DNA of 64,000 bases from Pirellulales bacterium. Its GTDB lineage: Bacteria > Planctomycetota > Planctomycetia > Pirellulales > DATAWG01. Where the stretch lies: contig DASZFO010000159.1 in assembly GCA_035939775.1 (NCBI GenBank), positions 47,926 through 111,925 of the forward strand. Direction: 5' to 3'. Below, piece by piece: positions 44,040-53,085 of this stretch (the first letter of the stretch is position 1; every line of letters starts with the position of its first letter). Both the position numbers and the translations under genes were made by a program. The notes beneath the pieces were generated by a model that was given only the letters and a program-made list of their open reading frames with translations, was not told the DNA's origin and did no database searches.

Positions 44040-44837
44040 TTACGGCGTCCACAATTTGGCGGTTGAATGAGACGTCGGCGGCGCGCCGATTCGCCGTGCT
44101 TTGATTCTCACGTACGGCGCGACGTAGCGGCTGCGGTGAGCGAAGGCGCCAACCGGCGCTTGTGCATCGCCGTGGAGCGGTTCGATCACGTCTTCGATCA
44201 CGAAGCCGGCACGGCAGAGACCGCCGAGCAGCTCTTCCCAGCGGTGAAGGAATTCGAGCGTACCCGGCTCGCGGTGCGGGCTGCCATCGACCGCCGGCAA
44301 AGGACCAGCACGATAATATGGCTCGATGAGTTCGTAGCCATTGGCCGAAGGGGACGTATCGGCTTGCAGGCTTGTTGGCTGTTTATGCTGGCTGACGTAT
44401 AGCCCACCGGCGGCGGTCACGCGGGCGACTTCACGATACACGGCCGCGATGTCCGGCACATAACAAGTGCTCACCGGATGGATCACGATGTCGAAGCTGC
44501 CGGCGGAGAGCATCGAGAGGTTATCCATCGAGGTCTCGACGGTGTGGACATCCAAACCCCTCTCCGCGGCCACTTGGCGGTCGAGCGCAAGCATCTCAGC
44601 ACTGAGATCGACGACCGTCACGATCGCGCCGGCCGCGGCGTAGAGGGCGCTCTGTCGCCCGCCGCCGGCCGCGAGGCAAAGCACGCGCCGCCCGACGATG
44701 CTCGATCCGAGCCAGCCGCCGCCATCCACCGCGGCCAACGGATTGGCGAATTCGGCGTCGTCCGCCGGGCGCGTGAATCGCTGCCGCTGGCGAACCAGCG
44801 AGTCCCAGGCGCGGCGGTTGTGATCGCGAATGGGCAA
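44040..44837 (-). CDS. SAM-dependent methyltransferase (class I)
   Basis: 265 residues. The SAM motif I reads VLCLAAGGGRQSALYAAAGA, an unusual AAGGG form, followed by VTVVDLSAEMLALDR (motif II acidic residue). Further on come FDIVIHPVSTCYVPDI and REVARVTAAGGLYVSQHKQ. The substrate is not evident. A TTG start is the only reasonable candidate; no strong ribosome site is visible and repeat units lie just upstream. Confidence 0.82.
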   Translation of the reverse strand: MPIRDHNRRAWDSLVRQRQRFTRPADDAEFANPLAAVDGGGWLGSSIVGRRVLCLAAGGGRQSALYAAAGAIVTVVDLSAEMLALDRQVAAERGLDVHTVETSMDNLSMLSAGSFDIVIHPVSTCYVPDIAAVYREVARVTAAGGLYVSQHKQPTSLQADTSPSANGYELIEPYYRAGPLPAVDGSPHREPGTLEFLHRWEELLGGLCRAGFVIEDVIEPLHGDAQAPVGAFAHRSRYVAPYVRIKARRIGAPPTSHSTAKLWTP

Positions 44838-44842
44838 GGCAG

Positions 44843-44880
44843 GGTCGGAGGCCGGAGGTCAGACGTCGGAGATCGGAGGT
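44843..44880. repeat. GTCGGAGGTC-type direct repeat, family I (copy 2)
   Basis: Units GGTCGGAGGCCGGAGGTC and GTCGGAGATCGGAGGT, like those at 36771-36850, between the methyltransferase and PEP-CTERM genes. Confidence 0.55.
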
Positions 44881-44890
44881 TAGTCGTTAG

Positions 44891-44910
44891 CCGGTTCGCT
44901 TGCGAACCGG
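44891..44910. repeat. CCGGTTCGC-TT-GCGAACCGG palindrome, family J (copy 3)
   Basis: Perfect 9-bp inverted repeat with a two-base centre, just beyond the stop of the PEP-CTERM gene. Confidence 0.65.
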
Positions 44911-44929
44911 AGGATACGTGCGCCGGAGA

Positions 44930-46987
44930 TCAGATGTCGGATATTGAAGTGTGGCACTTTGTCCCCGCCAGAAGTGCCACGATCGCGAGTATCAGCAACG
45001 CGCACGACGACGGCTCCGGAACGGTGACAGGATTCATTCCGACCCCGGGAACGCTTGTCAACGAAACGCCATCGAACGCACGCGCTGCTTTAGGTTCGGC
45101 GATCGCCGGGGTCAAGTCAATGCCTTCGCCGAACGGGGACATCGGCGTGAGAGAATTGGCGAGAATCATGGCCGATGCACCAGCATCCAGCGGATTACCC
45201 GAGGCATCGGACGGAGCGATTGTTAATCGGGCGAAGCTCGTCGCGCTGCCGCCGATTACTAGCGCGGTTTGATTGATGTGATCGGCCGATAGATCGCTGC
45301 CGCCGTTCACCATCGTAGCCCCCGCGCCGTCAATCCCGCCGACCGCTTGATTCGTGCCCGAGACAATCAGCCCCGGCGCCGCACTATCGTTGATGACACG
45401 AGCGCGATTTCCGCCTGCGGCGCCGAGCGCCGAGACGGCGCCGGCCAATTCGAGCGTCGCGCCAGGGGCGATCGTGACGGTGGCTTCCGCGCCGACTATC
45501 GCAACTCCGGAGGCGATTTGAAAACGGAGCCGCCCGCCGTCAATCGCCGTATTGCCGGCATATGTGTTCGGGCCGGTGATCGTGAGCGACCCATTTCCTT
45601 CCTTGCTCAGGGTCCCGCCGCCGCTGACAGGCCCACTGACCGTGAGCGTGTCGGACGCGTTTTGCAGCGTGATATCGGTGTCGCTGGCCAGCACTACCGG
45701 TGTCGCAATCTCGTGGCCGCCGCCGGTCACGTTGATCGCCGCGATCGCGGCACTCACTTGCATCGTCAATGCGCTCGCACCGCTCACTGTGTATTTCTGC
45801 GAGCTATCCATCGACAGTGTTCCGAGCGTGACTGGTAGGTCGAGCGTGACAGTTCGCGGCGCCGTGATGGCATTGCCGAACACCGCCTGCTGATCGACGC
45901 CGTTAGGCGCCGCGCCGTGATCCCAGCGAGAACCGTCGGACCAGTTGCCGTCGGCGTCTTCGTTCCAAGTGGCGGTGGATGGCGCGGGTACATTGAAATC
46001 CGCCGCGCGATAGATCAACGGGCTGGAGCCTAGATGCATCGGATCATTGAATCCGCCGAGGGTCAGCGCGAATTGATTGTTCGCCGCGTTGTACGACACG
46101 ACCGGGAAGGTACTCGTTCCCGTGCCGTAAACCTGGCTGGCGCCGCTCTTGTCGAACACCGCCACGCCGTTCGGCCCGCCGGTGAACAGATTGCCGCGGG
46201 CGTCGAAGAACATTCCTGCTCCGCCGTTGTTGTCAACCGAATTGAAAAGCTGGCCGTTCGTCCAATTGAGGGGCTTGGCGGACGATGCCAAATCGATGAG
46301 CGGCAAGGCAAAGCGTCGAATCTCTCCTTGCCGCGAGCCAAAGCCGATACCGACGTACAGCCGATTGGCGGAATCGAGCGCGATCGACGAGCTGGCGCCG
46401 GGAATATTCTGAACGATCGGCGTCGCCTTTCCCGTCGTGTAGTCAAACAGATCGACTTCGCTAGTGGCGAAATCTGAATGGCCAATATCAACGAGGAATT
46501 TGGTATTGGACGTCGGGATCGTCGATGCCGCTGGGACCGGGATGAAATCCTGATGATAGGTCACCGTGCCGACCATCGTGGCGGCGCCGCCGGAGGCCGG
46601 CATGGCGTAGAGCAAGCCGTTACTATTGCCACTGAAGTCGTTTCCGCCCGCGCCGTTGCCGATCAAGATTGTCTTGCCATCCCGCGAGAAATTGATTGGG
46701 CCGGTATCCGCACCGCTGGACGGCACGGTACCCAGCGGCGTCGAGCCGAAGCTATCGACGTTCACGCCGCTCTGCTTCCAGACGTTCGTACCGTCCCAAG
46801 CGTAGATCAGGCCGTCCGGACCGAACCGCATGCTGGTCGCGAACGCGTCCGCGGCCGCCGGCGGAAACGTAGTGATCGTCGTGACGGGAGTCGGCAAAGA
46901 TTGGGCCGCGGTCGAGCGAATCAAAAGCAGCGCGGACGCGACGCAGATCGCGCCGTGAATCGTGCGGAGAAGTGTCGTTTTTTTCAT
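44930..46987 (-). CDS. PEP-CTERM surface protein with NHL-like propeller and autotransporter-type repeats
   Basis: 685 residues, exported. Signal peptide (about 1-28, ending RSTAAQ), then a propeller-like half (about 35-340) with blades such as MRFGPDGLIYAWDGTNVW, INFSRDGKTILIGNG, IALDSANRLYVGIGFG and MFFDARGNLFTGGPNGVAVF. A middle beta-strand section (about 345-520) has WNEDADGNWSDGSRWDHG and SLTITGPNTYAGNTAIDGGR. A module near residues 540-610 (GTNQAVGGIDGAG, ADHINQTALVIGG, ARLTIAPSDASGNPL) is shared with the giant protein upstream. The C-terminus is a sorting signal VPEPSSCALLILAIVALLAG. It lies downstream of the DUF1559 gene and may be under the same cobalamin riboswitch. Confidence 0.9.
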   Translation of the reverse strand: MKKTTLLRTIHGAICVASALLLIRSTAAQSLPTPVTTITTFPPAAADAFATSMRFGPDGLIYAWDGTNVWKQSGVNVDSFGSTPLGTVPSSGADTGPINFSRDGKTILIGNGAGGNDFSGNSNGLLYAMPASGGAATMVGTVTYHQDFIPVPAASTIPTSNTKFLVDIGHSDFATSEVDLFDYTTGKATPIVQNIPGASSSIALDSANRLYVGIGFGSRQGEIRRFALPLIDLASSAKPLNWTNGQLFNSVDNNGGAGMFFDARGNLFTGGPNGVAVFDKSGASQVYGTGTSTFPVVSYNAANNQFALTLGGFNDPMHLGSSPLIYRAADFNVPAPSTATWNEDADGNWSDGSRWDHGAAPNGVDQQAVFGNAITAPRTVTLDLPVTLGTLSMDSSQKYTVSGASALTMQVSAAIAAINVTGGGHEIATPVVLASDTDITLQNASDTLTVSGPVSGGGTLSKEGNGSLTITGPNTYAGNTAIDGGRLRFQIASGVAIVGAEATVTIAPGATLELAGAVSALGAAGGNRARVINDSAAPGLIVSGTNQAVGGIDGAGATMVNGGSDLSADHINQTALVIGGSATSFARLTIAPSDASGNPLDAGASAMILANSLTPMSPFGEGIDLTPAIAEPKAARAFDGVSLTSVPGVGMNPVTVPEPSSCALLILAIVALLAGTKCHTSISDI

Positions 46988-47054
46988 TAGTTGTCTCCGT
47001 TGAAGATCGAAATCGGTCTAGCTTGCAACTCACCGCCCCGCAGCCGTTCATCGT

Positions 47055-47120
47055 CAACCGGGAGCCATCGGCGGCGGAGGATCCGCGGCGCGCGGCCGTC
47101 GCCGACGGCTCCGGGTTAAC
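47055..47120. repeat. Palindromic repeat, family E (copy 2)
   Basis: Arms CAACCGGGAGCCATCGGCGG and CCGTCGCCGACGGCTCCGGG pair around GGATCCGCGGCGCGCGG. It resembles the element at 11998-12074. It lies between the DUF1559 and PEP-CTERM genes, so the two may not be on one uninterrupted message. Confidence 0.7.
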
Positions 47121-47130
47121 CAATCAACCA

Positions 47131-48120
47131 TCAAAACCTCGACAGCAAGGCCGGATCGCCACCGGCGCGAGTGCAGAGCGGCGCAAGCACCGCCGTTGAA
47201 ACCTGATCGCTCAGAAAATGAACCGAGCCGTCGCAAAAGATCACTTGCGCGCCGCCCGGATGATCGCTCCACATCTCGTCAGACTGTCGGAAATTGATCG
47301 GGCCGGTCTGATCGAAGATATTGGCGCCATCGGCCCATTCGCCGTTCTCTGTCGCGGTCCAATCGCGGCCCGTATCCTCGCCCACGATGATGGAATGCGA
47401 CGTGCCGCCGGAAATCTGCTTGATGCTGATCGGGGATTCCCAGACCATGACTCCGTTGCCGGTTCCGTTGATCCACGGATAACCCGTCCCGGTCCAACCA
47501 AACATGCCGCCGTAATCGGTCGTGCCCATCCAATCGGTCGCCTTGTCTAAGCCGACGCCGGTTCGGTCGCCGGTGAGATTGCCGATGCGATAGGGGGCCA
47601 GACGGCAAGTGCTGGGACAGGCATACGTCAGAACCACGTGGCGCGTGGCTGGCAGATTCTCAGGGGCGTCGTAAGCGAGAGTGGTTTGAAACAGCTTCCA
47701 GATGCTTTGCTCTTCGATGTATGGGAGCAGGAACACGCTCCAAGCGATCTGGCGGCCGTTGCGATTGCGCGCCGTTCTGTGATCGAGCGAACCGGAGGGA
47801 AAATGCCCGTGGGCGCTGTGGTGGTTCAACAGCCCGATGCCGATCTGCCGCAGATTGCTCGCGCAAGCCGTCCGTCGAGCCGATTCCCGCGACGCTTGAA
47901 TCGCCGGCAGCAACAGAGCGACGAGCAAGCCGATGATCGCGATCACCACCAATAGTTCGATCAGAGTGAATGCCGGGCGCGTGAAGTAACAGGCACACTC
48001 CGTGTGTCGCAGCGTGCCGCGAATGGCGTGGCGAGGGGCGGGCAGGGCGATCCCGGGGATCGCGCAGGAAAACTGGCCGACGGCACTCGGAGTGTGCCTG
48101 CTACGATGATCGCGGTTCAT
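47131..48120 (-). CDS. DUF1559 pseudopilin-like protein downstream of a cobalamin riboswitch
   Basis: 329 residues from the ATG at 48120. The type IV pilin-like motif [20 protein letters not shown] is preceded by a 50-residue leader, far longer than usual. DUF1559 features follow: [49 protein letters not shown] and, near the end, [20 protein letters not shown] (H-x9-DG). No ATG, GTG or TTG lies in frame between 48120 and the motif, so the palindromic repeat at 47986-48104 must be translated. The upstream GTG at 48276 would add still more and is unlikely. The riboswitch ends about 160 bases before the ATG. No clear ribosome site is seen. Confidence 0.85.
   Translation of the reverse strand: MNRDHRSRHTPSAVGQFSCAIPGIALPAPRHAIRGTLRHTECACYFTRPAFTLIELLVVIAIIGLLVALLLPAIQASRESARRTACASNLRQIGIGLLNHHSAHGHFPSGSLDHRTARNRNGRQIAWSVFLLPYIEEQSIWKLFQTTLAYDAPENLPATRHVVLTYACPSTCRLAPYRIGNLTGDRTGVGLDKATDWMGTTDYGGMFGWTGTGYPWINGTGNGVMVWESPISIKQISGGTSHSIIVGEDTGRDWTATENGEWADGANIFDQTGPINFRQSDEMWSDHPGGAQVIFCDGSVHFLSDQVSTAVLAPLCTRAGGDPALLSRF
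47986..48104. repeat. Palindromic repeat with AGGCACACTCCG arms, family F, inside a coding leader
   Basis: Arms GTAACAGGCACACTCCG and CGGAGTGTGCCTGCTAC pair with one mismatch over 17 bases and enclose about 85 bases. It lies entirely within the DUF1559 open frame, between its ATG and the pilin-like motif. Confidence 0.85.
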
Positions 48121-48282
48121 GCGGACTAGCGCGGTCGGTCTTCCGTGGGCGGCGTTTCGGCGCGCAGAGTCAAACTGCACCGTAAACGGCTGCGATAAGT
48201 CGGAAGATCGACGAAATGCGCTTCCTAAACGGTCAAAATCGTCCCGACAGTGTCCGTCCCTCGCGAACAACTGCACGCAAAG

Positions 48283-48512
48283 CGCCGGTAGGTCTTCTGA
48301 CTTCCAAACTGAGCCAGTCCGGCCTTCTCGCCGCCCGCGGGCAAATTGCTCGCGGCGGCAATGGCACTTTCAGATTGGCCGGCTCTGATCCCACGGGCTA
48401 GAAATCATTCAGCCCAGGATCGTTCGGTTACAGCGGCGGGGCCGTCCCGGATTTGCACCGGAGTTCCCTGTTTGTCGGCTGTCTCAGAGGCAAACAGCCG
48501 ACCACCAACGCA
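48283..48512 (-). promoter_or_regulatory. Cobalamin (vitamin B12) riboswitch
   Basis: Minus-strand RNA element. The conserved core reads GGTGCAAATCCGGGACGGCC then CCGCCGCTGTAACC (48427-48470), preceded by AGGGAACTCC. The 3' B12 box is AGTCAGAAGACCTACC (48288-48303). The closing P1 stem pairs GCGTTGGTGG at the 5' end with the CCTACCGGCGC region at the 3' end (about ten pairs, some G-U). A second hairpin, GTCGGCTGTTTG...ACAGCCGAC, is visible near 48475-48503. It normally binds adenosylcobalamin or related cobalamins and represses downstream genes. Here the downstream gene is the DUF1559 protein. No clear intrinsic terminator is seen in the 160-base platform, so translational control is possible. 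Confidence 0.93.
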
Positions 48513-48525
48513 CGTCCGCCGCAGT

Positions 48526-51500
48526 CTAGCGACGGTCGCTCCGAATGTCAAACGGATGAAGTGCGAACTGCCTCCGACGCATGGCCTCGGCCAACAAACC
48601 CAAGGCCGAATCATCGGCCGTTAGCCAAGAGTCGGTTTCGGCCAGGATTGTATCGAGCGCCGCTGCGTACCCGAGCGACCGCGAAGTTCCCGCATCGTCG
48701 GCTACGAAGAAACCCGCGCTTTCGCGGTGGACCGAGAATATCGCGTTCGACAATGGACTGACGAGCGGTCCCGAGTTCGGCGCCGGACCGCTCGGCGAGA
48801 AATCCGGCTTGGGTGTTGGATACTGGCCGATCATTTCTTCGACGGGGGCATAGGCAAGAGCAATTCCTGCGGCTCCATGATCGGCCTGCGAGCCGAGCGT
48901 TCCCGCACTTGGCCCGCTGGTTTCAGTGTCAGTCAAGCGAGCGGTTGCCCCCATCCCGTCTACCATTGATTGATAGAGCAATGGAATGGATGGCGGCGCG
49001 AAAGCGGTTGCTCCGCCATTGACGGGATCCGCGGAAACGGTCGTCGCGGCGACCAAGGGATTGCCCGACGTATCGGACGCGGCGATCGTCACCCTAGCCG
49101 AGTTCGCGGCAGTGCCGCCTATCACCAACGCGCCTTGAATAATATGGTTGGCTGTCAGGCTGCCGCCGGCGCTGACGACCAGGTTTCCGGTGCCGTCGAC
49201 TCCGCCGACGATTTGATTCGTGCCGGAGACTAATAGGCCGGCCGCCGCGCTGCTTGTATTTAGGATGTTTAGGCCACCGCTGCCACCGGCCATCGGTGAG
49301 TCGGGACCGGTCAGCACCAAAGTCCCAGAGCCGTCGATAGTTGCCGTGAGCTTCCCAGCAGTGTTGTTTGCCAAAGCAAGAATATTCGCGTCAGTCAGCG
49401 CCGTATTCCAGACGCAGAGGTTGGATACTAGCGACTCGGAATTAGCGCCGCCGGCAATCGTTAACGCGGCAGTGCTGCCGATGGCCGCCGCGGTCGTATT
49501 GCCCGTGATTACCCCGCTGGCCAAATTCGCGCTCTTATTCCCCGTCACATCCGAAAGTGCCAGCGGGCCACCGGTCAGCGGAATTAAGTACGCCGATAAC
49601 CCTTGCGAGCCATTATTGCCGGTCCCGCCGTTGCCGTTGAACTCAATTGCAAAATAATACCATGTGTCGGCGGAATATTGCCCGTTTCCAATTGTGTACG
49701 TAACCTGACTGACGAAGCTGCCGCGTTCGTTTCCAACGTTAAGAAAAAAGCGCCTGGTCCCGACATATGAAGTGCCGAGCGTAAACCCGCGGCCACTGCC
49801 ATCGATGTTACTAAGAACGATTTGCCCAGTCGCGATGTTTGCCGATGGGAAGCGGAACATTCCGGCAATGGTCCAAGCCGACGAGAATCGCGAGATGAAA
49901 TCGAACTGACCAATTGTGCCGTTGTCGAGGCTCGTCGGCACAAGCGAGCCGGGTACAGTCCAGTAGTCGCCGACGCTGGGGTCCACGCCGCGCCAGAAGG
50001 GAATCGCGGCGTAGGACGTGAAGTATCCATGTCCCGAACCGTCGAGCAAATAATCCGCCCCATAGCCGATCGGGGCGCTCGTCGGCGTAGGGCTGGAACC
50101 GCGATTCGTCCGCACGCTATAGCCGCCACGCGAGTCGAGCAACCACAGCTTTAGATTTGACGGCGCAACGGTGTCGGGCGTAGTGGCTCCGGGGGCCGGG
50201 AATTGCTCGGGAGCGGGAGCGACCGAGGGAATCGGAGCGAAGTTGCCAATCGCCAACGCTTTCTTGGTATACCGGAACAGGTCGAACGTAATGTTCTGGG
50301 TCATGCTGCCCGCCGTCGTGTTGCCGTAGCGGCAAAGGTACACCGGGTCGGTGGAATTCAAGAGCGAATCGGGAGCGACTGTCGTAGGATCGACGACGGA
50401 CGTCACGGTTTCAGTGAGCGAACCGTCGCTGCGGTACGTCCACATCCGAAGTCTGCCAGTCGCGGTGTCCCGCTGACAAACGACGCGATGATAGACGCCG
50501 TCGTTCGTGGCGTCGATGGTCGAGGTAATCGCGGCATGGTGCGTGCCATCGTCGACCGTCATCGATACGGTGCCGTTCGGGTTGACGACGACGACGATGC
50601 CTTTCGTGCCCGTCCCAACTCCCGAGTTTCCGCCGAGAAGAACGCCGTAACCATGACTGGCAATCGTGTAGTCGAACTCGAACGTGACATCGCCGCTGTC
50701 CGTCGTCAGGTAATCCGGGTCGAACGTGGGATCGACTTGATTTGCCAGGAGCAGGTAATCGCCGTTATGGAACGTGAGGGCCGACTGACCGTTGCCGAGC
50801 GGCGCGGCGGTATAGATCGGCTTCCCCGTCGTCGTCGCGCGGTGGTCTCCAGTCCCGTAGTCGACGATCGAAGCGGACCCTGACCAGGCATTTTCGCCCG
50901 CCGGCAACTCATTGAAGTCGTAAACCACTTGCTCGGTGATTCCGGCCATCAGGGCGGCGAGGTTGAATCTCACGAGTCCGATTTGTCCAATCGTGGCGCC
51001 GGGAATTCCTTGCCAATTAAAATCCGTGTCGGTGTGACCACGCTCGTAGGCGCAAAGGATGTTCCCGCCAGCCAGGCACAGATCGCTATACCATGCCGTT
51101 CCGGTGAAGAGCGGGATCTCCTTCGACCATGTGACGCATTCGTCGGTACTTAGAAAGGCGGTTAGCCGCACTCGGTTCGCGTTGTTGGGCATGACCATCA
51201 CATACACGCCGCCACCAAGCGCGACGACTTGGGCTGGCGTGGAAGCAGCTTTCAACATTGTCGAGCCATTCGTGCCGTCGTCGAGGCCGGCAGTCCAGGT
51301 TTGTCCTCCGTTGGTCGAAGTCATGTGCCCATGAAAGCTCCCCTTCGTGTTGCACGAGATATAAAGATGATTGTCGGCCGTCAGTTCGGTGAAGTGGGGC
51401 TCAAGAAGCCCTGCTGTCTGTCCCCCGCCGCCGAAAACGGCCGCTTGAGTCTCGTCCGTAAGCTTTCCTTGCGAGAAGGTAACGCCGTCGTCGGAATAGA

Positions 51501-52851
51501 TGCAGCCAACAAATGGCTCGACTCCCGACCCGCCCGTGTCGTACCGATAATACAACGGTATCACGATTCGATTCGACCGCAGAATCGGCTCGCCGCCTCC
51601 CACGGTGCCGAGCCACACACTCTGCGGGGTCACGATCGAGCTAGGATTGAGTGTCGTGCCGTCCTGCCACGCCGGCGTTCCGGCGAGTTCCACGACAGCG
51701 GCGCCGCCCGTGTTATTACTGATGACCTTGCTGAGCCAATAGCTGTGGCCATTCAAACCCATTGGATCGTTGGCGAGACCCGTGATCGTGACCAAGGCGC
51801 GAGCGTAGGGCAACGAGCCGATTGAGGTCTTAAACGTCAGTCCAAGCCGCACGATACCCGGGTTCGGGTCACTGACCGACGTAATCGAGGCAACGTTTTG
51901 GTTCCCGGCAAAATATGTGGTGGGCGTAATGTCGATCGGCTTGGACCAAGTCTGACCATCGTCCTTCGAGGTCATGTAGCGATATACGTATTGGCGCTGG
52001 TCAACGGCCTGGACGCCTCCATTCCTGGTCTGGAAATAGAACAGATAGATCGTGCCGTCTTGTCGCTGCACGATATCTGGACTGCCGACGATCCAGCTCG
52101 TGCCGCCCCAACTCGCTAAGCGGGCGGCATCCCCTGCAAGCTGCGGCGGAGTAATGATCGACGCGGCGCCGAACGTCTCGCCGTTGTCCATGCTCCGCCG
52201 CACGAAGATATCGTTATTGCCAGTGCTATCCTGGGAACTAGCTTGATAACCAGCCATAGCCAGGACCGTCCCTGCCTGCGTCGTGAAGAGAACCGGGCCG
52301 CGGGCGAACGCATTGCCGTTGGGAACCATGCCCCCGTAAGGCCAGAGTTCGGCGAGCGGCTCACCATCGACGCCTTGAACAGGACCGAAAGGCTGGGAAC
52401 TACCCACCGGCGTGCCCGCGGCGTCGAGCCGCAGCGAACCATCGTCCACTTGCAGATTGCCCGTCAAATTGTTCGCGCCGCTGACGGTGAATGTGCCAGC
52501 GCCGATCTTGGTCAGGGCGCCAAGGTTGTTCTGGTCGCCTCCGGAAGGCGAATCCACGGTCACATTTTGTGTGGCATCGAGCTGCACTACGAGCGGAATG
52601 GTCGAAGTAGGAAGCGGCGAAAGCAGATCGATCGTTTGTGGTCCTGACGGGACCGCAAAGGTGATCGTCTGCGTGGAACCCGCAAGGCCGTTGGCGTCCA
52701 AGATCGCTTGCCGCAGGGATCCAGGGCCGCTGTCGTTAACGTTGGTCACGGTCAACGCCAAAAGGCACCGCGGCTCGAGCACCTCGAAAACACATCGCTT
52801 CAGCGGACGCTTCTGCGGGCGCAGAGTGCGCCCCTCGATTCCGTGTCGCAA
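48526..52851 (-). CDS. Giant secreted sialidase-like protein (planctomycete extracellular type)
   Basis: About 1441 residues. The N-terminus has the planctomycete exported-protein motif VFEVLEPRCLLALTV, then a beta-helix-like start (NVNDSGPGSLRQAILDANG). A sialidase/BNR propeller follows (about residues 130-630) with Asp-box-like SMDNGETF, SKDDGQTW and STNGGQTW. Two concanavalin/LamG-type regions come next (VYDFNELPAGENAWSGS; LKLWLLDSRGGYSV). Then comes the GTNQIVGGVDGTGNLVV module shared with the PEP-CTERM protein. The C-terminus lacks a PEP-CTERM signal. The start is uncertain: a TTG before RHGIEGRTLRPQ is used, and a GTG 39 bases upstream is possible. True sialidase activity is unproven. 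The riboswitch begins 14 bases after the stop. Confidence 0.8.
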   Translation of the reverse strand: MRHGIEGRTLRPQKRPLKRCVFEVLEPRCLLALTVTNVNDSGPGSLRQAILDANGLAGSTQTITFAVPSGPQTIDLLSPLPTSTIPLVVQLDATQNVTVDSPSGGDQNNLGALTKIGAGTFTVSGANNLTGNLQVDDGSLRLDAAGTPVGSSQPFGPVQGVDGEPLAELWPYGGMVPNGNAFARGPVLFTTQAGTVLAMAGYQASSQDSTGNNDIFVRRSMDNGETFGAASIITPPQLAGDAARLASWGGTSWIVGSPDIVQRQDGTIYLFYFQTRNGGVQAVDQRQYVYRYMTSKDDGQTWSKPIDITPTTYFAGNQNVASITSVSDPNPGIVRLGLTFKTSIGSLPYARALVTITGLANDPMGLNGHSYWLSKVISNNTGGAAVVELAGTPAWQDGTTLNPSSIVTPQSVWLGTVGGGEPILRSNRIVIPLYYRYDTGGSGVEPFVGCIYSDDGVTFSQGKLTDETQAAVFGGGGQTAGLLEPHFTELTADNHLYISCNTKGSFHGHMTSTNGGQTWTAGLDDGTNGSTMLKAASTPAQVVALGGGVYVMVMPNNANRVRLTAFLSTDECVTWSKEIPLFTGTAWYSDLCLAGGNILCAYERGHTDTDFNWQGIPGATIGQIGLVRFNLAALMAGITEQVVYDFNELPAGENAWSGSASIVDYGTGDHRATTTGKPIYTAAPLGNGQSALTFHNGDYLLLANQVDPTFDPDYLTTDSGDVTFEFDYTIASHGYGVLLGGNSGVGTGTKGIVVVVNPNGTVSMTVDDGTHHAAITSTIDATNDGVYHRVVCQRDTATGRLRMWTYRSDGSLTETVTSVVDPTTVAPDSLLNSTDPVYLCRYGNTTAGSMTQNITFDLFRYTKKALAIGNFAPIPSVAPAPEQFPAPGATTPDTVAPSNLKLWLLDSRGGYSVRTNRGSSPTPTSAPIGYGADYLLDGSGHGYFTSYAAIPFWRGVDPSVGDYWTVPGSLVPTSLDNGTIGQFDFISRFSSAWTIAGMFRFPSANIATGQIVLSNIDGSGRGFTLGTSYVGTRRFFLNVGNERGSFVSQVTYTIGNGQYSADTWYYFAIEFNGNGGTGNNGSQGLSAYLIPLTGGPLALSDVTGNKSANLASGVITGNTTAAAIGSTAALTIAGGANSESLVSNLCVWNTALTDANILALANNTAGKLTATIDGSGTLVLTGPDSPMAGGSGGLNILNTSSAAAGLLVSGTNQIVGGVDGTGNLVVSAGGSLTANHIIQGALVIGGTAANSARVTIAASDTSGNPLVAATTVSADPVNGGATAFAPPSIPLLYQSMVDGMGATARLTDTETSGPSAGTLGSQADHGAAGIALAYAPVEEMIGQYPTPKPDFSPSGPAPNSGPLVSPLSNAIFSVHRESAGFFVADDAGTSRSLGYAAALDTILAETDSWLTADDSALGLLAEAMRRRQFALHPFDIRSDRR

Positions 52852-53085
52852 TGGAAGTCCGCCTTTCAACTCGCTGCCTCGTCTAGGCACTGTCCCCTGT
52901 TGCAGCCCATTATACGTTCGGGCGCAACACGGCACAAACGTCGCCGCCGAAGTGCGACAACCGCGGAACTGACGCTGGCAACGTCGGCCGCGACGCGTGC
53001 GCGGGGATATGTTCGACCGGCGAACGGGCGGTATAATCCGACCACGCCGTTGTGGTTGAACGACGCTCGAGGATTCGAGGACGCT

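Noticed and set aside
48121..48276. GTG start giving a longer DUF1559 protein
   Set aside because: It would begin almost inside the riboswitch and add an Arg-rich leader of 52 residues before an already long one.
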